Origin: Flavobacteriales bacterium | Lineage (GTDB): Bacteria; Bacteroidota; Bacteroidia; Flavobacteriales_D; Sanyastnellaceae | DNA length: 64,000 nt | NCBI GenBank assembly: GCA_016722445.1 | Contig: JADKIZ010000009.1 | Span: 74,591-138,590 of the forward strand | Direction: 5' to 3' | Shown here: one piece after another, positions 48,366-57,685 of the stretch | Position numbering within the stretch: position 1 is the stretch's first letter | How the letters are laid out: each line of letters opens with the position of its first letter | Translations under genes and position numbers: made by a program | The notes under the pieces: generated by a model | What the model saw: the letters and a program-made list of their open reading frames with translations, nothing else | Told to the model about the DNA's origin: nothing | Databases searched by the model: none

Positions 48366-49712
48366 TTAAATTTCCCGGTTGATGTCCCAGTTTTCCAGAT
48401 AGTCGGCCACCCGGCGCACGAATTGCCCGCCCAGAGCGCCATCCACGACGCGGTGGTCGTAACTGTGACTCAGGAACATCATATGTCTGATGCCGATAAA
48501 ATCACCCGAAGGGGTCTCAATCACCGCAGGTTTTTTGCGCACCGCGCCCACTGCCATGATAGCGACTTGAGGCTGGTTGATGATAGGCGTACCCATCACA
48601 TTTCCAAAAGACCCAACGTTGGTGATGGTGTAAGTACCACCACTGATCTCATCCGGTGTGAGTTTGTTGTTGCGAGCGCGCTCTGCGAGATCATTCACCT
48701 TTTTCGCGATACCCACGAGATTTAGTGTATCGGCATTTTTGATGACAGGTACAATCAAGTTACCTGAAGGCAGGGCGGTAGCCATACCCATATTGACTTC
48801 ACCACGTTTGATGATTTTATCACCATCCACCGAAATATTGATCATTGGAAAATCTTTGATCGCTTTCACAATGGCTTCGATAAAAATCGGTGTAAACGTG
48901 AGTTTGGTTTTTTCTTTTAGTTCGAATTGTTTCTTCACCCTTTCGCGCCAAAGCACGATGTTGGTCACGTCTGCTTCAACATAAGAAGTGACGTGTGGAG
49001 AAGTGCTTTTGCTCATCACCATGTGATCAGCGATGAGTTTTCTCATGCGATCCATTTCGATGATTTCATCATTAGGACCAATGGAAATGGCCATTTTAGG
49101 TTTTGGTGGGGCAGCAACAGATTCTGCCTTTTTCTCCGTTTGACCGTTAGATGAAGCGCTAACCTGAACAGATGCGGGGGCAGCGATAGGTGCTTTCGAT
49201 CTGTTTTCTACATAACCCAAAATATCTTGTTTGGTCACTCTACCGCCGGAACCAGTCCCAGCGATCTTTTCCAATTCAGCATTATCGATTCCTTCTGCTT
49301 TCGCAATGTTTCTCACCAATGGAGAATAGAATCGACCACCGTCGCCCGATTTGATCACCACCTCTGCCACTGGAGAAGCCATTGTTGCAGCTTCCACATG
49401 AGTAACGGCAGCTTCAGCCTTCACAGCAGCAGGAGCTGCAGCCGGTTGTGCAGGAGCAGCAGATGCTCCACTACCAACAGCGATAATGGCAATGGGTTGT
49501 CCAACCTGAACAACATCATTTTCTTTTACAAGGCATTTTACGAGAATACCATCATCTGGAGATGGCACTTCGCTATCCACTTTATCGGTAGCGATCTCAA
49601 TGAGAGGCTCATCAGCTTTCACTGCATCACCTTCTTTTTTGATCCATTTGATGATGGTTGCTTCCGCAACGCTTTCACCCATTTTGGGTAGGAGGAGTTC
49701 AATCTGGGACAT
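48366..49712 (-). CDS. 2-oxoacid dehydrogenase E2 (dihydrolipoamide acyltransferase)
   Basis: 448 residues from the ATG at 49712 (MSQIELLLPKMGESVAEA). Residues 1-80 are a lipoyl domain with the lipoylated Lys in EIATDKVDSEVPSPDDG. An Ala/Pro-rich linker leads to a peripheral-subunit-binding domain (YSPLVRNIAKAEGID, near 140). The catalytic domain ends with LSHSYDHRVVDGALG (catalytic His). It moves an acyl group to CoA in a pyruvate or branched-chain oxoacid dehydrogenase complex. In Bacteroidota this type often acts on branched-chain acids. No E1 or E3 gene is adjacent. Confidence 0.9.
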   Translation of the reverse strand: MSQIELLLPKMGESVAEATIIKWIKKEGDAVKADEPLIEIATDKVDSEVPSPDDGILVKCLVKENDVVQVGQPIAIIAVGSGASAAPAQPAAAPAAVKAEAAVTHVEAATMASPVAEVVIKSGDGGRFYSPLVRNIAKAEGIDNAELEKIAGTGSGGRVTKQDILGYVENRSKAPIAAPASVQVSASSNGQTEKKAESVAAPPKPKMAISIGPNDEIIEMDRMRKLIADHMVMSKSTSPHVTSYVEADVTNIVLWRERVKKQFELKEKTKLTFTPIFIEAIVKAIKDFPMINISVDGDKIIKRGEVNMGMATALPSGNLIVPVIKNADTLNLVGIAKKVNDLAERARNNKLTPDEISGGTYTITNVGSFGNVMGTPIINQPQVAIMAVGAVRKKPAVIETPSGDFIGIRHMMFLSHSYDHRVVDGALGGQFVRRVADYLENWDINREI

Positions 49713-49839
49713 TGACAGACGGATTCTTTTATTCAGGCGCAAATGTAGCGCGCCAACCACGAATCACCGCGGTTTGGCGCCCCACATTTTTCACCTTCAA
49801 AAACGATAAAATCTAACTGAAAATCAACACATAGCAAGT

Positions 49840-52515
49840 TTACCGAACCAGAACTTTCAACACCTGTGGATGATCCGTGATGATCTGCAAGTAATAAACC
49901 CCGGAAGCGCAATCCAAAAGAACATTGCCCAACCGCTCATTCACAGTCGATAAAGTGCCATTCAAAGTTTCGATGTTTTTACCATCACTGGAGAGGATGA
50001 TTACTGAAATCATTTCATCGTTGTGGAATACACCACTCACAGAAATAACAGCCGTTTCATCCACCGGATTCGGATAAATACTAAACTGCGTTGAAATGTC
50101 ATTGCTCAAAGCAATCGAATTTCCCTGATGATACAACTCACCTGTTCCGGAAATCTGATTTTCGGTTATCAAATCCCCTTCTACATCCAAAACACCATTC
50201 AAATACAAATGACTTCCGGTTTCCAACATCAAGTCACCAATTGAAGCGTTCGCTTCAAGAGCAGGTTGCGGAAAAGCATTGGATGGAATGATCACTTTAC
50301 CACCTTCCACTGGAACCATACCCTCTTCCCAGTTGTTCGGTTCGAACCATTCAGAGGTTCCGCCATTACCAGACCAGATATGAGAGATTTGATTTGCTGG
50401 CGTACTGCTCGTGCTGATGATGGATGCCGGGGCTGTATATGTCACATTCACCCAACATTTTTGAGTTGGATTGGAAGAGACCGCATTCCTCACTTTCAGC
50501 GTTATCCAACCAGTAAAGTTTGGCGTATACGTTCCAGTAAGATTACCAGTGCCAGTTTTGGATGACAACAATGTTCCGGCATTATTATAAAGTCCGATAT
50601 ACAAGCTTTTTGCAGCATTCTCAGGATACAATATATAGGTGACCGATTTACCCGATTCCACATAAATTTTGCCTGCCGTTCTAAAGTTTGTTGATCCATT
50701 CGGAATTGCGCCACCTTGACCCAACGAATTTGCGTGGCTATCACCGAGATCATTGGCCATTTCCCATTCCTGGGTTGTAGTCACAGCACGCGGAGGATTG
50801 TAAACGAAACCATCTTTACCCACAGGAGCCCAAACACTATAACCATGTCTTCCGGCAGTATTAAGTGCCGGGTTTACAGGTGGAGTATTGATTGGCGCCC
50901 ATCCATTTGCATCGACTGTAACTGTTGATGAACCATTTGCTCCGGAGTAATCTTTCAAAATGGTGCCAGGTGCGAACGATGTATAAATCCATTGGTTCTG
51001 CCAATTGCTCCAACTATCTGTGATACCAATAATCGCTTTGCCTGCACGTGAAATGATGAGATAATCTTCACTCGCATGAGGAACCTGATAAGCACCAGAT
51101 TTGAAATCCAAAGCCTGGTGACACCAGATCAAGTTCAACAAATCTTCGCGAATAGGTAAACTTACAGAAGACTTTGGATCGTGATTGTATCTGTTGCCAT
51201 TGTATCCGATATCAAACATGTCTTCAAAAAAGATTTGAGGATTGCCGTCCATAGCCATCATCACAGCATAAGCAGTTGTCATGCGCGGTTCATTCGGTTC
51301 AATGTGAGGCGACAATTCAGAAGACGAATTCCATCCGGTGTAATTGCCCGAAGCGTTTACAGTTGGTCTGAAGGTATCGTGATTGTTGACGAAAGGAACA
51401 GTGCGATGAACATAGGTATTAGTTGCTGCATAATAAGAGACGCGTTCGTTTTGCTGAGCACCAGGCAATAATGCCATATTAAAATTCCCCATGCCGTACA
51501 CCATTCCATACAGTCCACCGCTACCATCGAATGCACGAAGACTAAAGTCAAAAGTGCCCATCATTTTATCGCCTGAAGAAGCAGCGATGGTGTTCACATA
51601 ATTATCGAGTTCAGTTTTGCTTCCGACCCATTCACCAACGTTGAACATATTCTGTCCGCCTTTACACCATGCAGGTAAAGTGTTTTTCAAATTATAGCTG
51701 TAATCTTCTTGCACATATGACGGAAAATGTTTCACTGCATCCCAACGAAAACCATCGACGCCCGTTTGTTTTTTCATCCACATGATCCAGTCACGACCAC
51801 CATTTCGCATATAGTTGGATGACTGAGTCGGATTAAATCCAGTGACATTGGAACTTTGTCCATACGCATTGCTTTCATAAGAAATATCCGGACCGAAATA
51901 AGCAGAGCAGATATCACCTGTTGTGCAATTGTTGTTTTGATTCGGATAAAAATTGGTGTAATTCTTTGGCCAGCGTCCGTTTCTTGCCCAATAATTGGAT
52001 TGTGTTTCATTGGATGCCGCTCGGGAATAACTAACGTATCTGAAATTTTTGTATCCATTATTCGACATCATAGAATAACTGTTTGGGTCTTGACCACCAG
52101 AACCATTTGCACTACCGGCTGAGTTGCAATGATTCAATACGACATCCTGTATGACTTCGATTCCATTGGCGTGCATCACCGCAATCATGCGCAACAATTC
52201 ATCTTTGGTACCGAGACGTGTGTTGGTAGCACCTTTTTGATATTTATCTCCGAGATCATAATGATCGAAAGGAGAATATCCGACATAGTACGGGCTTTCG
52301 TTTTTGACACTTGGAGGAATCCAGATGGCATCAATACCAGCTGCTTTTAATCGAGGGGCGAGTTCTGCGAGATAGTTGGCCCATTTGTCGGAATAATTGC
52401 TATTGTAATAATCCCACCAGAAACCTTGCAACACAACCTTTTTCACGGTGGTTTGGGAGACCATTTCAATTTGTGAAATCACAACCATGAAAGCAAGTAA
52501 GAGTAGTTTTCTCAT
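49840..52515 (-). CDS. T9SS-exported GH13 alpha-amylase
   Basis: 891 residues from the ATG at 52515 (MRKLLLLAFMVVISQIEMVSQ, a signal peptide). An in-frame ATG at 52575 would add residues that are not signal-like. The (beta/alpha)8 GH13 domain shows VVLQGFWWDYY, VIQDVVLNHC, the nucleophile Asp in GFRWDAVKHF, acid/base Glu in NVGEWVG and the third Asp in FVNNHDTFR. A C-terminal beta domain follows, then carbohydrate-binding-like modules and a type A T9SS sorting domain (IYPNPVDETAVISVSG). It hydrolyses alpha-1,4-glucans such as starch outside the cell. The full set of catalytic residues is present. Confidence 0.92.
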   Translation of the reverse strand: MRKLLLLAFMVVISQIEMVSQTTVKKVVLQGFWWDYYNSNYSDKWANYLAELAPRLKAAGIDAIWIPPSVKNESPYYVGYSPFDHYDLGDKYQKGATNTRLGTKDELLRMIAVMHANGIEVIQDVVLNHCNSAGSANGSGGQDPNSYSMMSNNGYKNFRYVSYSRAASNETQSNYWARNGRWPKNYTNFYPNQNNNCTTGDICSAYFGPDISYESNAYGQSSNVTGFNPTQSSNYMRNGGRDWIMWMKKQTGVDGFRWDAVKHFPSYVQEDYSYNLKNTLPAWCKGGQNMFNVGEWVGSKTELDNYVNTIAASSGDKMMGTFDFSLRAFDGSGGLYGMVYGMGNFNMALLPGAQQNERVSYYAATNTYVHRTVPFVNNHDTFRPTVNASGNYTGWNSSSELSPHIEPNEPRMTTAYAVMMAMDGNPQIFFEDMFDIGYNGNRYNHDPKSSVSLPIREDLLNLIWCHQALDFKSGAYQVPHASEDYLIISRAGKAIIGITDSWSNWQNQWIYTSFAPGTILKDYSGANGSSTVTVDANGWAPINTPPVNPALNTAGRHGYSVWAPVGKDGFVYNPPRAVTTTQEWEMANDLGDSHANSLGQGGAIPNGSTNFRTAGKIYVESGKSVTYILYPENAAKSLYIGLYNNAGTLLSSKTGTGNLTGTYTPNFTGWITLKVRNAVSSNPTQKCWVNVTYTAPASIISTSSTPANQISHIWSGNGGTSEWFEPNNWEEGMVPVEGGKVIIPSNAFPQPALEANASIGDLMLETGSHLYLNGVLDVEGDLITENQISGTGELYHQGNSIALSNDISTQFSIYPNPVDETAVISVSGVFHNDEMISVIILSSDGKNIETLNGTLSTVNERLGNVLLDCASGVYYLQIITDHPQVLKVLVR

Positions 52516-52543
52516 ATCGAATAAATTAAGGTGCTGCAATATG

Positions 52544-52560
52544 AGTGTATTTTGTACACT
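52544..52560. promoter_or_regulatory. Inverted repeat upstream of the amylase gene
   Basis: AGTGTA-TTTTG-TACACT forms a perfect 6-bp inverted repeat centred about 37 nt before the amylase ATG. A LacI-family-like operator is possible, but no regulator gene is nearby and the repeat is short. Confidence 0.28.
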
Positions 52561-52607
52561 TTCTCCCTTTAGCATGAAAAAAAAATGATTATTTACTCAC
52601 AGAATCC

Positions 52608-54559
52608 TCAGGAACCAAGGAACTTCAGTCCGCCTCTCATGATAGACAAATCGTTGATGATGCGATAATCCTTCGCGTAAAGCACATTCAACTTCATGAG
52701 GTTTTCATGATGAGGTGTCAAAATAGATTGATGAACACCAGGATGAATGACTCCCCTTTTCAGTTTCGGCAAAGACTTGATTGAATCCGATTGAATCAAT
52801 TCGGGTGAATATCCAACCCAGGTTTTTACGCCATACAAAACCTGAAAAATATTCCGAATAAAACCAACGCGGTCTCTCACCGGAAAAATGAGCACAGGTA
52901 AAAGCGGAATAAATGCAAGAGCTACAGTGATATCCAGAATTCTTTTGAGTCTACGGTTTTTTGTCAATGAAACCGAATTCACATCCATCATAAAAGCATC
53001 CGCTGTGGTTTCAATACTTCCTGAACCGATGATATACAAACTCTCCGGAGGGGCGATTTTAAACTCAATGCTTTTATCCGGAATACTACTCATCGCACCA
53101 ATAATGTCCGAAGACGAAATATCCTTGGCACAAAAAATCACTTGATCGATATGATGAATTCTGACGATTTCATCCAATTGACCTATATGTCCAACTTGAT
53201 CAGGAAGTACATCATGTGAATGAGAAACATGTGCTACAAAGAAGGTTCGCGTTGAATCTGCGCAAGCATACTCTTCACACGCGAAGCTTCGTTTTTTTCA
53301 CCCACAATAGCGACACGTTGCATCACAGAAGTTTTCAATCCCGATTTTCCGGTTGTGATCAGATTGAGTACAATTCGATTGAGAAAAAACACCACAAGAG
53401 CGATTGCGGTACCGATCAAAATCAGCGCTCGTGAAAACCTCAGTGATTCGGGGAGCAATGAATACAACATCAAAATGGCTGCTGCTCCAGCGATAATCGG
53501 CTTAAATATTTTGATCGGTTTCCAAGGTTTGTCATATGCACCGGCAATCCATGCAGCGAAACACCAAATGAGTACATAGGCCAAAAATCCATACTTCACG
53601 AGAGAAGCATCATAGATGATGTCCATCGATTCAGAATAATATTTTTTAGCGATGAACATGCCGGCAAGCACCAGACCAGCATCAGCAACAGGAAGTATCA
53701 TTCTCTTGATAAACCTGCTGAGAACAGCAACACCTGCCCGCAACCAAATGGCAATTTGAATGAAGAATGAAAATAACCTCGCATGCTGCTCCGAGAAATG
53801 TTTTCTAGCGAAAATCACCATGGCATTGTAGAACACATAAACATAGTTGAGGCTTCCCTTCTTCGTGCTTTCACCTTTGTAGTGAATGATACGTGTTCCA
53901 GGGAAATAATAATTCTTCCACCCACCTTTTACAATTCTCCACGACAGATCAATGTCTTCACCGTACATGAAAAAATCATTGTCGAGAATGCCCACCTGAT
54001 CAAGGGTTTTCTTCCTGAGCAACATAAATGCACCGGAGAGGATCTCAATTTCGTGTGTTTCATCTTGAGAAAGATGCCCTAAGTGATATCGATTGAACTT
54101 GGGAGACTTTGGAAAAAGTTTTGATATGCCAAAAATTTTGTAGAAAGATGTAGCTGGTGTTGGCAATCCTCTTTTCGATTCTGGTAGGAACACGCCTTTC
54201 CCATCGACCATGCGCACACCCAAACCACCTGCATCAGGGTGTTCATCCATGAATCCAATGACTTTTCTAAAAGTATCTTCCTCCACTAAAGTATCTGGAT
54301 TGAGCAATAAAATATATTCTGCAACGGACTGCTCAATGGCTTGATTATTTGCTCTTGAAAAACCGACATTGTCTTTGTTGGCAATCAGTTTTACCCACGG
54401 GAATTTTTCGCGAAGCATGACGAGAGAACCATCCACTGAATTGTTGTCGACCACCCAAACTTCAGTCTCCAATCCAAGCATTGCCTTTTCCACGGAAAGC
54501 AGACACTGTTCCAGGAAATACTGAACATTATAATTGACAATGACGACGGATAATTTCAT
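52608..54559 (-). CDS. Long GT2 glycosyltransferase fused to membrane and nucleotide-binding-like C-terminal parts, interrupted by a frameshift
   Basis: Two frames (53234-54559 and 52608-53177) join into about 650 residues. Residues 1-260 are a GT2 domain: VVIVNYNVQYFLEQCLLSVE, VVDNNSVDGS and LLLNPDTLVEEDT, similar to rhamnosyl-type transferases. Several transmembrane helices follow (about 260-400), then a Rossmann-like segment (MQRVAIVGEKNEASRV) and a C-terminal part resembling the end of polyprenyl glycosylphosphotransferases (SVSLTKNRRLKRILDITVAL). The break is at 53238-53240; one more T (coding strand) gives PSFVAHVSHSHDVLPDQ. The link of a transferase with a sugar-phosphotransferase-like tail suggests surface-glycan synthesis. 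Function beyond that is inference. Confidence 0.75.
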
Positions 54560-54764
54560 ATTGCTCGCTCACCAAAAAAGCCACGGGCGAACGGGAGAAA
54601 AGTCCGATTCGTCTGTAGGCCGCGCAAAATACTGCCTGAAAGGGTAAAGGTTGAAATAAGAACAGGTATTTTCAGAAGTACGTATGATCGTTTACTACAG
54701 GTGCAACAAGGCAGTTAACCTCTAAAACCCACAGAACAAAGCTAAATGGTGAATCTTGTAAAGA

Positions 54765-55384
54765 TCAGCGTTTAAGCGATGACTCACAAGGAGTGCGAAG
54801 CAGGATACTTCTGCCGAGAGAGTAACCTCGTCAGTGTATTCCAACTCACCACCACAGCTACACCTCTGGCGATGGAAGAGATTTTGACATCGAAAGCACT
54901 CAGTTTTCGATAGAGGTAGAAACACGTTGTTTCGCCCTCCATGGTCGCACTGAGTGCCAGGATGATGTTCGCTAATTTTCCCGGAAGCCACTCTGGAGAT
55001 CAGGCTTTCAATGGCAAGATCAGAAGGACTGATTCCATCAATTGGAGAAATAATTCCACCGAGCACATGGTATTTTCCCTGAAATTGACTTGTGCTTTCA
55101 ATGGCCATGACATCACGAATATCCGCAACGACACAAATCAATGATTCATCGCGATAAGGTGACGCACAAATAGAACACACTTCATCGTCAGAAAGATTGT
55201 TGCAAGTCTTGCACAATCGGGTATGCGCATGCATATCAGTTAGAGCCGCGGCAAATCGCTCCACATCCTCAGGTTTTCGCTTGAGCAATGCCAATACCAG
55301 TCGCAAGGCGGTTTTCTTACCAATTCCGGGTAAACTTGAAACCTGATCTACGGCTTGTTCTATGTATCTTGATGGAATATTCAC
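54765..55384 (-). CDS. recR: Recombination protein RecR with multiple indels
   Basis: The frame from GTG 55384 gives the family start VNIPSRYIEQAVDQV, followed by the helix-hairpin-helix SSLPGIGKKTALRL, the zinc finger CKTCN with CSIC, and the Toprim motif VVADIRDVMAIEST. At 54968-54969 two bases are missing, near 54852 one is missing, and near 54813 one is missing. The corrected protein reads ILALSATMEGETTCFYLYRK, GVAVGGELEYTDEV and GRSILLRTPCESSLKR and ends at 54765-54767, 207 residues. The listed ORF to 54722 carries about 39 residues in the wrong frame and a false C-terminus. RecR works with RecF and RecO in gap repair. Confidence 0.88.
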
Positions 55385-55434
55385 CTGCGCGAATTTATGG
55401 CTGACAGAAGTATATTTCACCCCATTGACCGCAT

Positions 55435-56139
55435 ATGATTTTCGATCACATCAGAAATAAGATTTGTACCCTTTTAGGAGGTTTGGGCATATTGATCACT
55501 GGTTGTACAAAAGCCAAGTATGTCTGGAGCACTGAAGAAGAATATTTCAAAGTTCCGATCTGGAAAGAACACGTAAAGAAGTTTAAAAAAATAAAAGCTC
55601 AACCGCATACTGTGAAACTTTTTATCGGAGATAGTATTACCGAGGGATTTGATCTCAATCGACATTTGTATACAGATAGCCTAGTCAATATGGGCATCAG
55701 TGGTGATGTTACCTCAGGCATTCTCAAACGATTGTATTTGGTTGAAAAGCTTCAGCCGAAAAAAATATTTATCATGATCGGCAATGATATCCGGCTAAAA
55801 ATTCCCATGGAGAGAATACAGCAGCAATACGCGGAGATCATTCAATCATTGAAACTCAGTTGTCCTGAAGCCGAAATTTATGTGCAATCGGTTTTGCCCG
55901 CACGAGGCATAGATGGCACAGAAATGACCAATGAAGTCGTAGCGAAATCGGTTCGCGATCTGAATCAATTTTTGGAAAAACAATGCGTTGAATTGAATGT
56001 TCACTTTTTGTATTTGTATCCGTTATTTGAAGAGCCAAGAGATTTCCTGAAGCAGGAATTCACCTATGATGGTATACACCTCAGCGATGAAGGATATCGC
56101 TTCTGGAGCGCGCAGATTATGCCCCTTCTGACAGATTAA
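55435..56139 (+). CDS. SGNH/GDSL-family hydrolase, lipoprotein
   Basis: 234 residues. The N-terminus is hydrophobic with a Cys after LLGGLGILITG, fitting a lipoprotein signal (lipobox LITGC). The SGNH blocks are complete: FIGDSITEG (Ser), GISGD (Gly), MIGNDI (Asn) and DGIHLSDEGY (Asp and His). These enzymes hydrolyse esters of lipids or acetylated sugars. Divergent from recR with 50 nt between the starts. Confidence 0.85.
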   Translation: MIFDHIRNKICTLLGGLGILITGCTKAKYVWSTEEEYFKVPIWKEHVKKFKKIKAQPHTVKLFIGDSITEGFDLNRHLYTDSLVNMGISGDVTSGILKRLYLVEKLQPKKIFIMIGNDIRLKIPMERIQQQYAEIIQSLKLSCPEAEIYVQSVLPARGIDGTEMTNEVVAKSVRDLNQFLEKQCVELNVHFLYLYPLFEEPRDFLKQEFTYDGIHLSDEGYRFWSAQIMPLLTD

Positions 56140-56208
56140 CATTGCATTGTGATAACTGCGATCGGGCTAATCCGCAGAGTCAACTCTAGCCGCAGTTAAT
56201 TTGACGCC

Positions 56209-57681
56209 ATGTCTCCTACGATTATCATTACGGTATTGCTGGCGTATTTCGCAGTGCTCTTTCTCATTTCGCACTACACTTCTAAAAACGCAACCAACCA
56301 ATCATTTTTTCAGGCTAATAAATCGGCACCATGGATGTTGGTCGCATTTGGCATGGTGGGCACATCGTTATCCGGCGTTACATTCATCTCCGTTCCAGGC
56401 ACTGTGGGCGCAAGTCATTTCTACTATTTTCAAGTAGTACTCGGTTACTTCATCGGATATTTTATTGTGGCATATGTGTTACTACCTCTGTATTACAGAT
56501 ATAACCTCACATCTATTTACACTTACTTACAGCATCGTTTCGGCTTTTTCTCCTACAAAACAGGTGCTTCCATGTTTATCATTTCACGCACACTTGGCGC
56601 TACACTCCGGTTGTATCTCGTCATCAATGTGCTGCAATTGTTTGTATTGGATCAATGGCACATTCCATTTTGGTTCACAGCACTGATCATCTTGCTGATG
56701 ATCATTGTGTATACATTCAAAGGTGGTGTAAAAACAATTGTCTGGACAGACACCTTGCAAACCTTCTTCATGCTTTTGGCACTTATCATTTGTGTGTTGT
56801 ACATCATTATGGAGATGGATCTGAGTATAGGTGAAGCGTGGAGAAGTATGAAGGAAAGTGGTCATCTAAATATTTTCAACTTTGATGTCAATGACAAAAA
56901 ATTCTTTCTAAAACAAATCATTGGTGGTGCATTCATTACAGTTTCCATGACCGGACTGGACCAGGAAATGATGCAAAAAAATATCAGTGTAAAAACACTC
57001 AAAGACTCTCAGAAGAATATGATCACATTCAGTGCGATCATGGTGTTTGTCAATTTTATTTTTTTGTTCTTAGGAGGAATGTTGACCATGTATTCCTCTT
57101 CGCTTGGAATGGATGTGAAAGGCGATGACCTCTTCCCAACCATAGCCATGAAGGTATTGCCAGGCATCATCGGTTTGGTGTTTATTGTCGGATTGATCAG
57201 TGCATTGTTTCCCTCTGCGGATGGCGCCATCACTGCGCTAACGGCATCCTTTTGTATTGACATACTTGGTATGAACCGCAACAATATGTTAGATGAAAAA
57301 CAAAAGTCAGCGCTGAGGAAAAAAGTTCACCTCACTTTTTCGGGATTGTTTTTATTGATGGTCTTGTTTTTCAAATGGCTCGACAACAAAGAAGTTGTTT
57401 CGATCCTTCTCGACATTGCGAGTTATACCTATGGACCACTGCTAGGACTCTTTGCATTCGGCATCATCACGAAAAGAAAAATACAGGACAATGTGGCGCC
57501 GATTATTTGCGTGTTGGCACCTGCGATGGCGTTTGTATTGGACAAAACATCCGCGATGTGGTTGGGTGGTTACAAATTCGGATTTGAAATGCTTGCCATC
57601 AATGGCCTCATAACATTTTCAGGACTGATGTTGATTTCGAATAAAAGCAATCAAGCTGAAATTGATGCAAGGGAGATTTGA
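56209..57681 (+). CDS. Sodium:solute symporter (SSS family)
   Basis: 490 residues, twelve or thirteen hydrophobic segments. The N-terminal AWMLVAFGMVGTSLSGVTF motif (SSS consensus region with small residues at the sodium site) and FKGGVKTIVWTDTLQ with GGAFITVSMTGLDQEMMQKN are family hallmarks. SSS carriers use the sodium gradient to import sugars, amino acids or organic ions. The substrate cannot be assigned from sequence. It is 70 nt downstream of the SGNH hydrolase gene and convergent with the ABC-F gene. Confidence 0.88.
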   Translation: MSPTIIITVLLAYFAVLFLISHYTSKNATNQSFFQANKSAPWMLVAFGMVGTSLSGVTFISVPGTVGASHFYYFQVVLGYFIGYFIVAYVLLPLYYRYNLTSIYTYLQHRFGFFSYKTGASMFIISRTLGATLRLYLVINVLQLFVLDQWHIPFWFTALIILLMIIVYTFKGGVKTIVWTDTLQTFFMLLALIICVLYIIMEMDLSIGEAWRSMKESGHLNIFNFDVNDKKFFLKQIIGGAFITVSMTGLDQEMMQKNISVKTLKDSQKNMITFSAIMVFVNFIFLFLGGMLTMYSSSLGMDVKGDDLFPTIAMKVLPGIIGLVFIVGLISALFPSADGAITALTASFCIDILGMNRNNMLDEKQKSALRKKVHLTFSGLFLLMVLFFKWLDNKEVVSILLDIASYTYGPLLGLFAFGIITKRKIQDNVAPIICVLAPAMAFVLDKTSAMWLGGYKFGFEMLAINGLITFSGLMLISNKSNQAEIDAREI

Positions 57682-57685
57682 GCCG

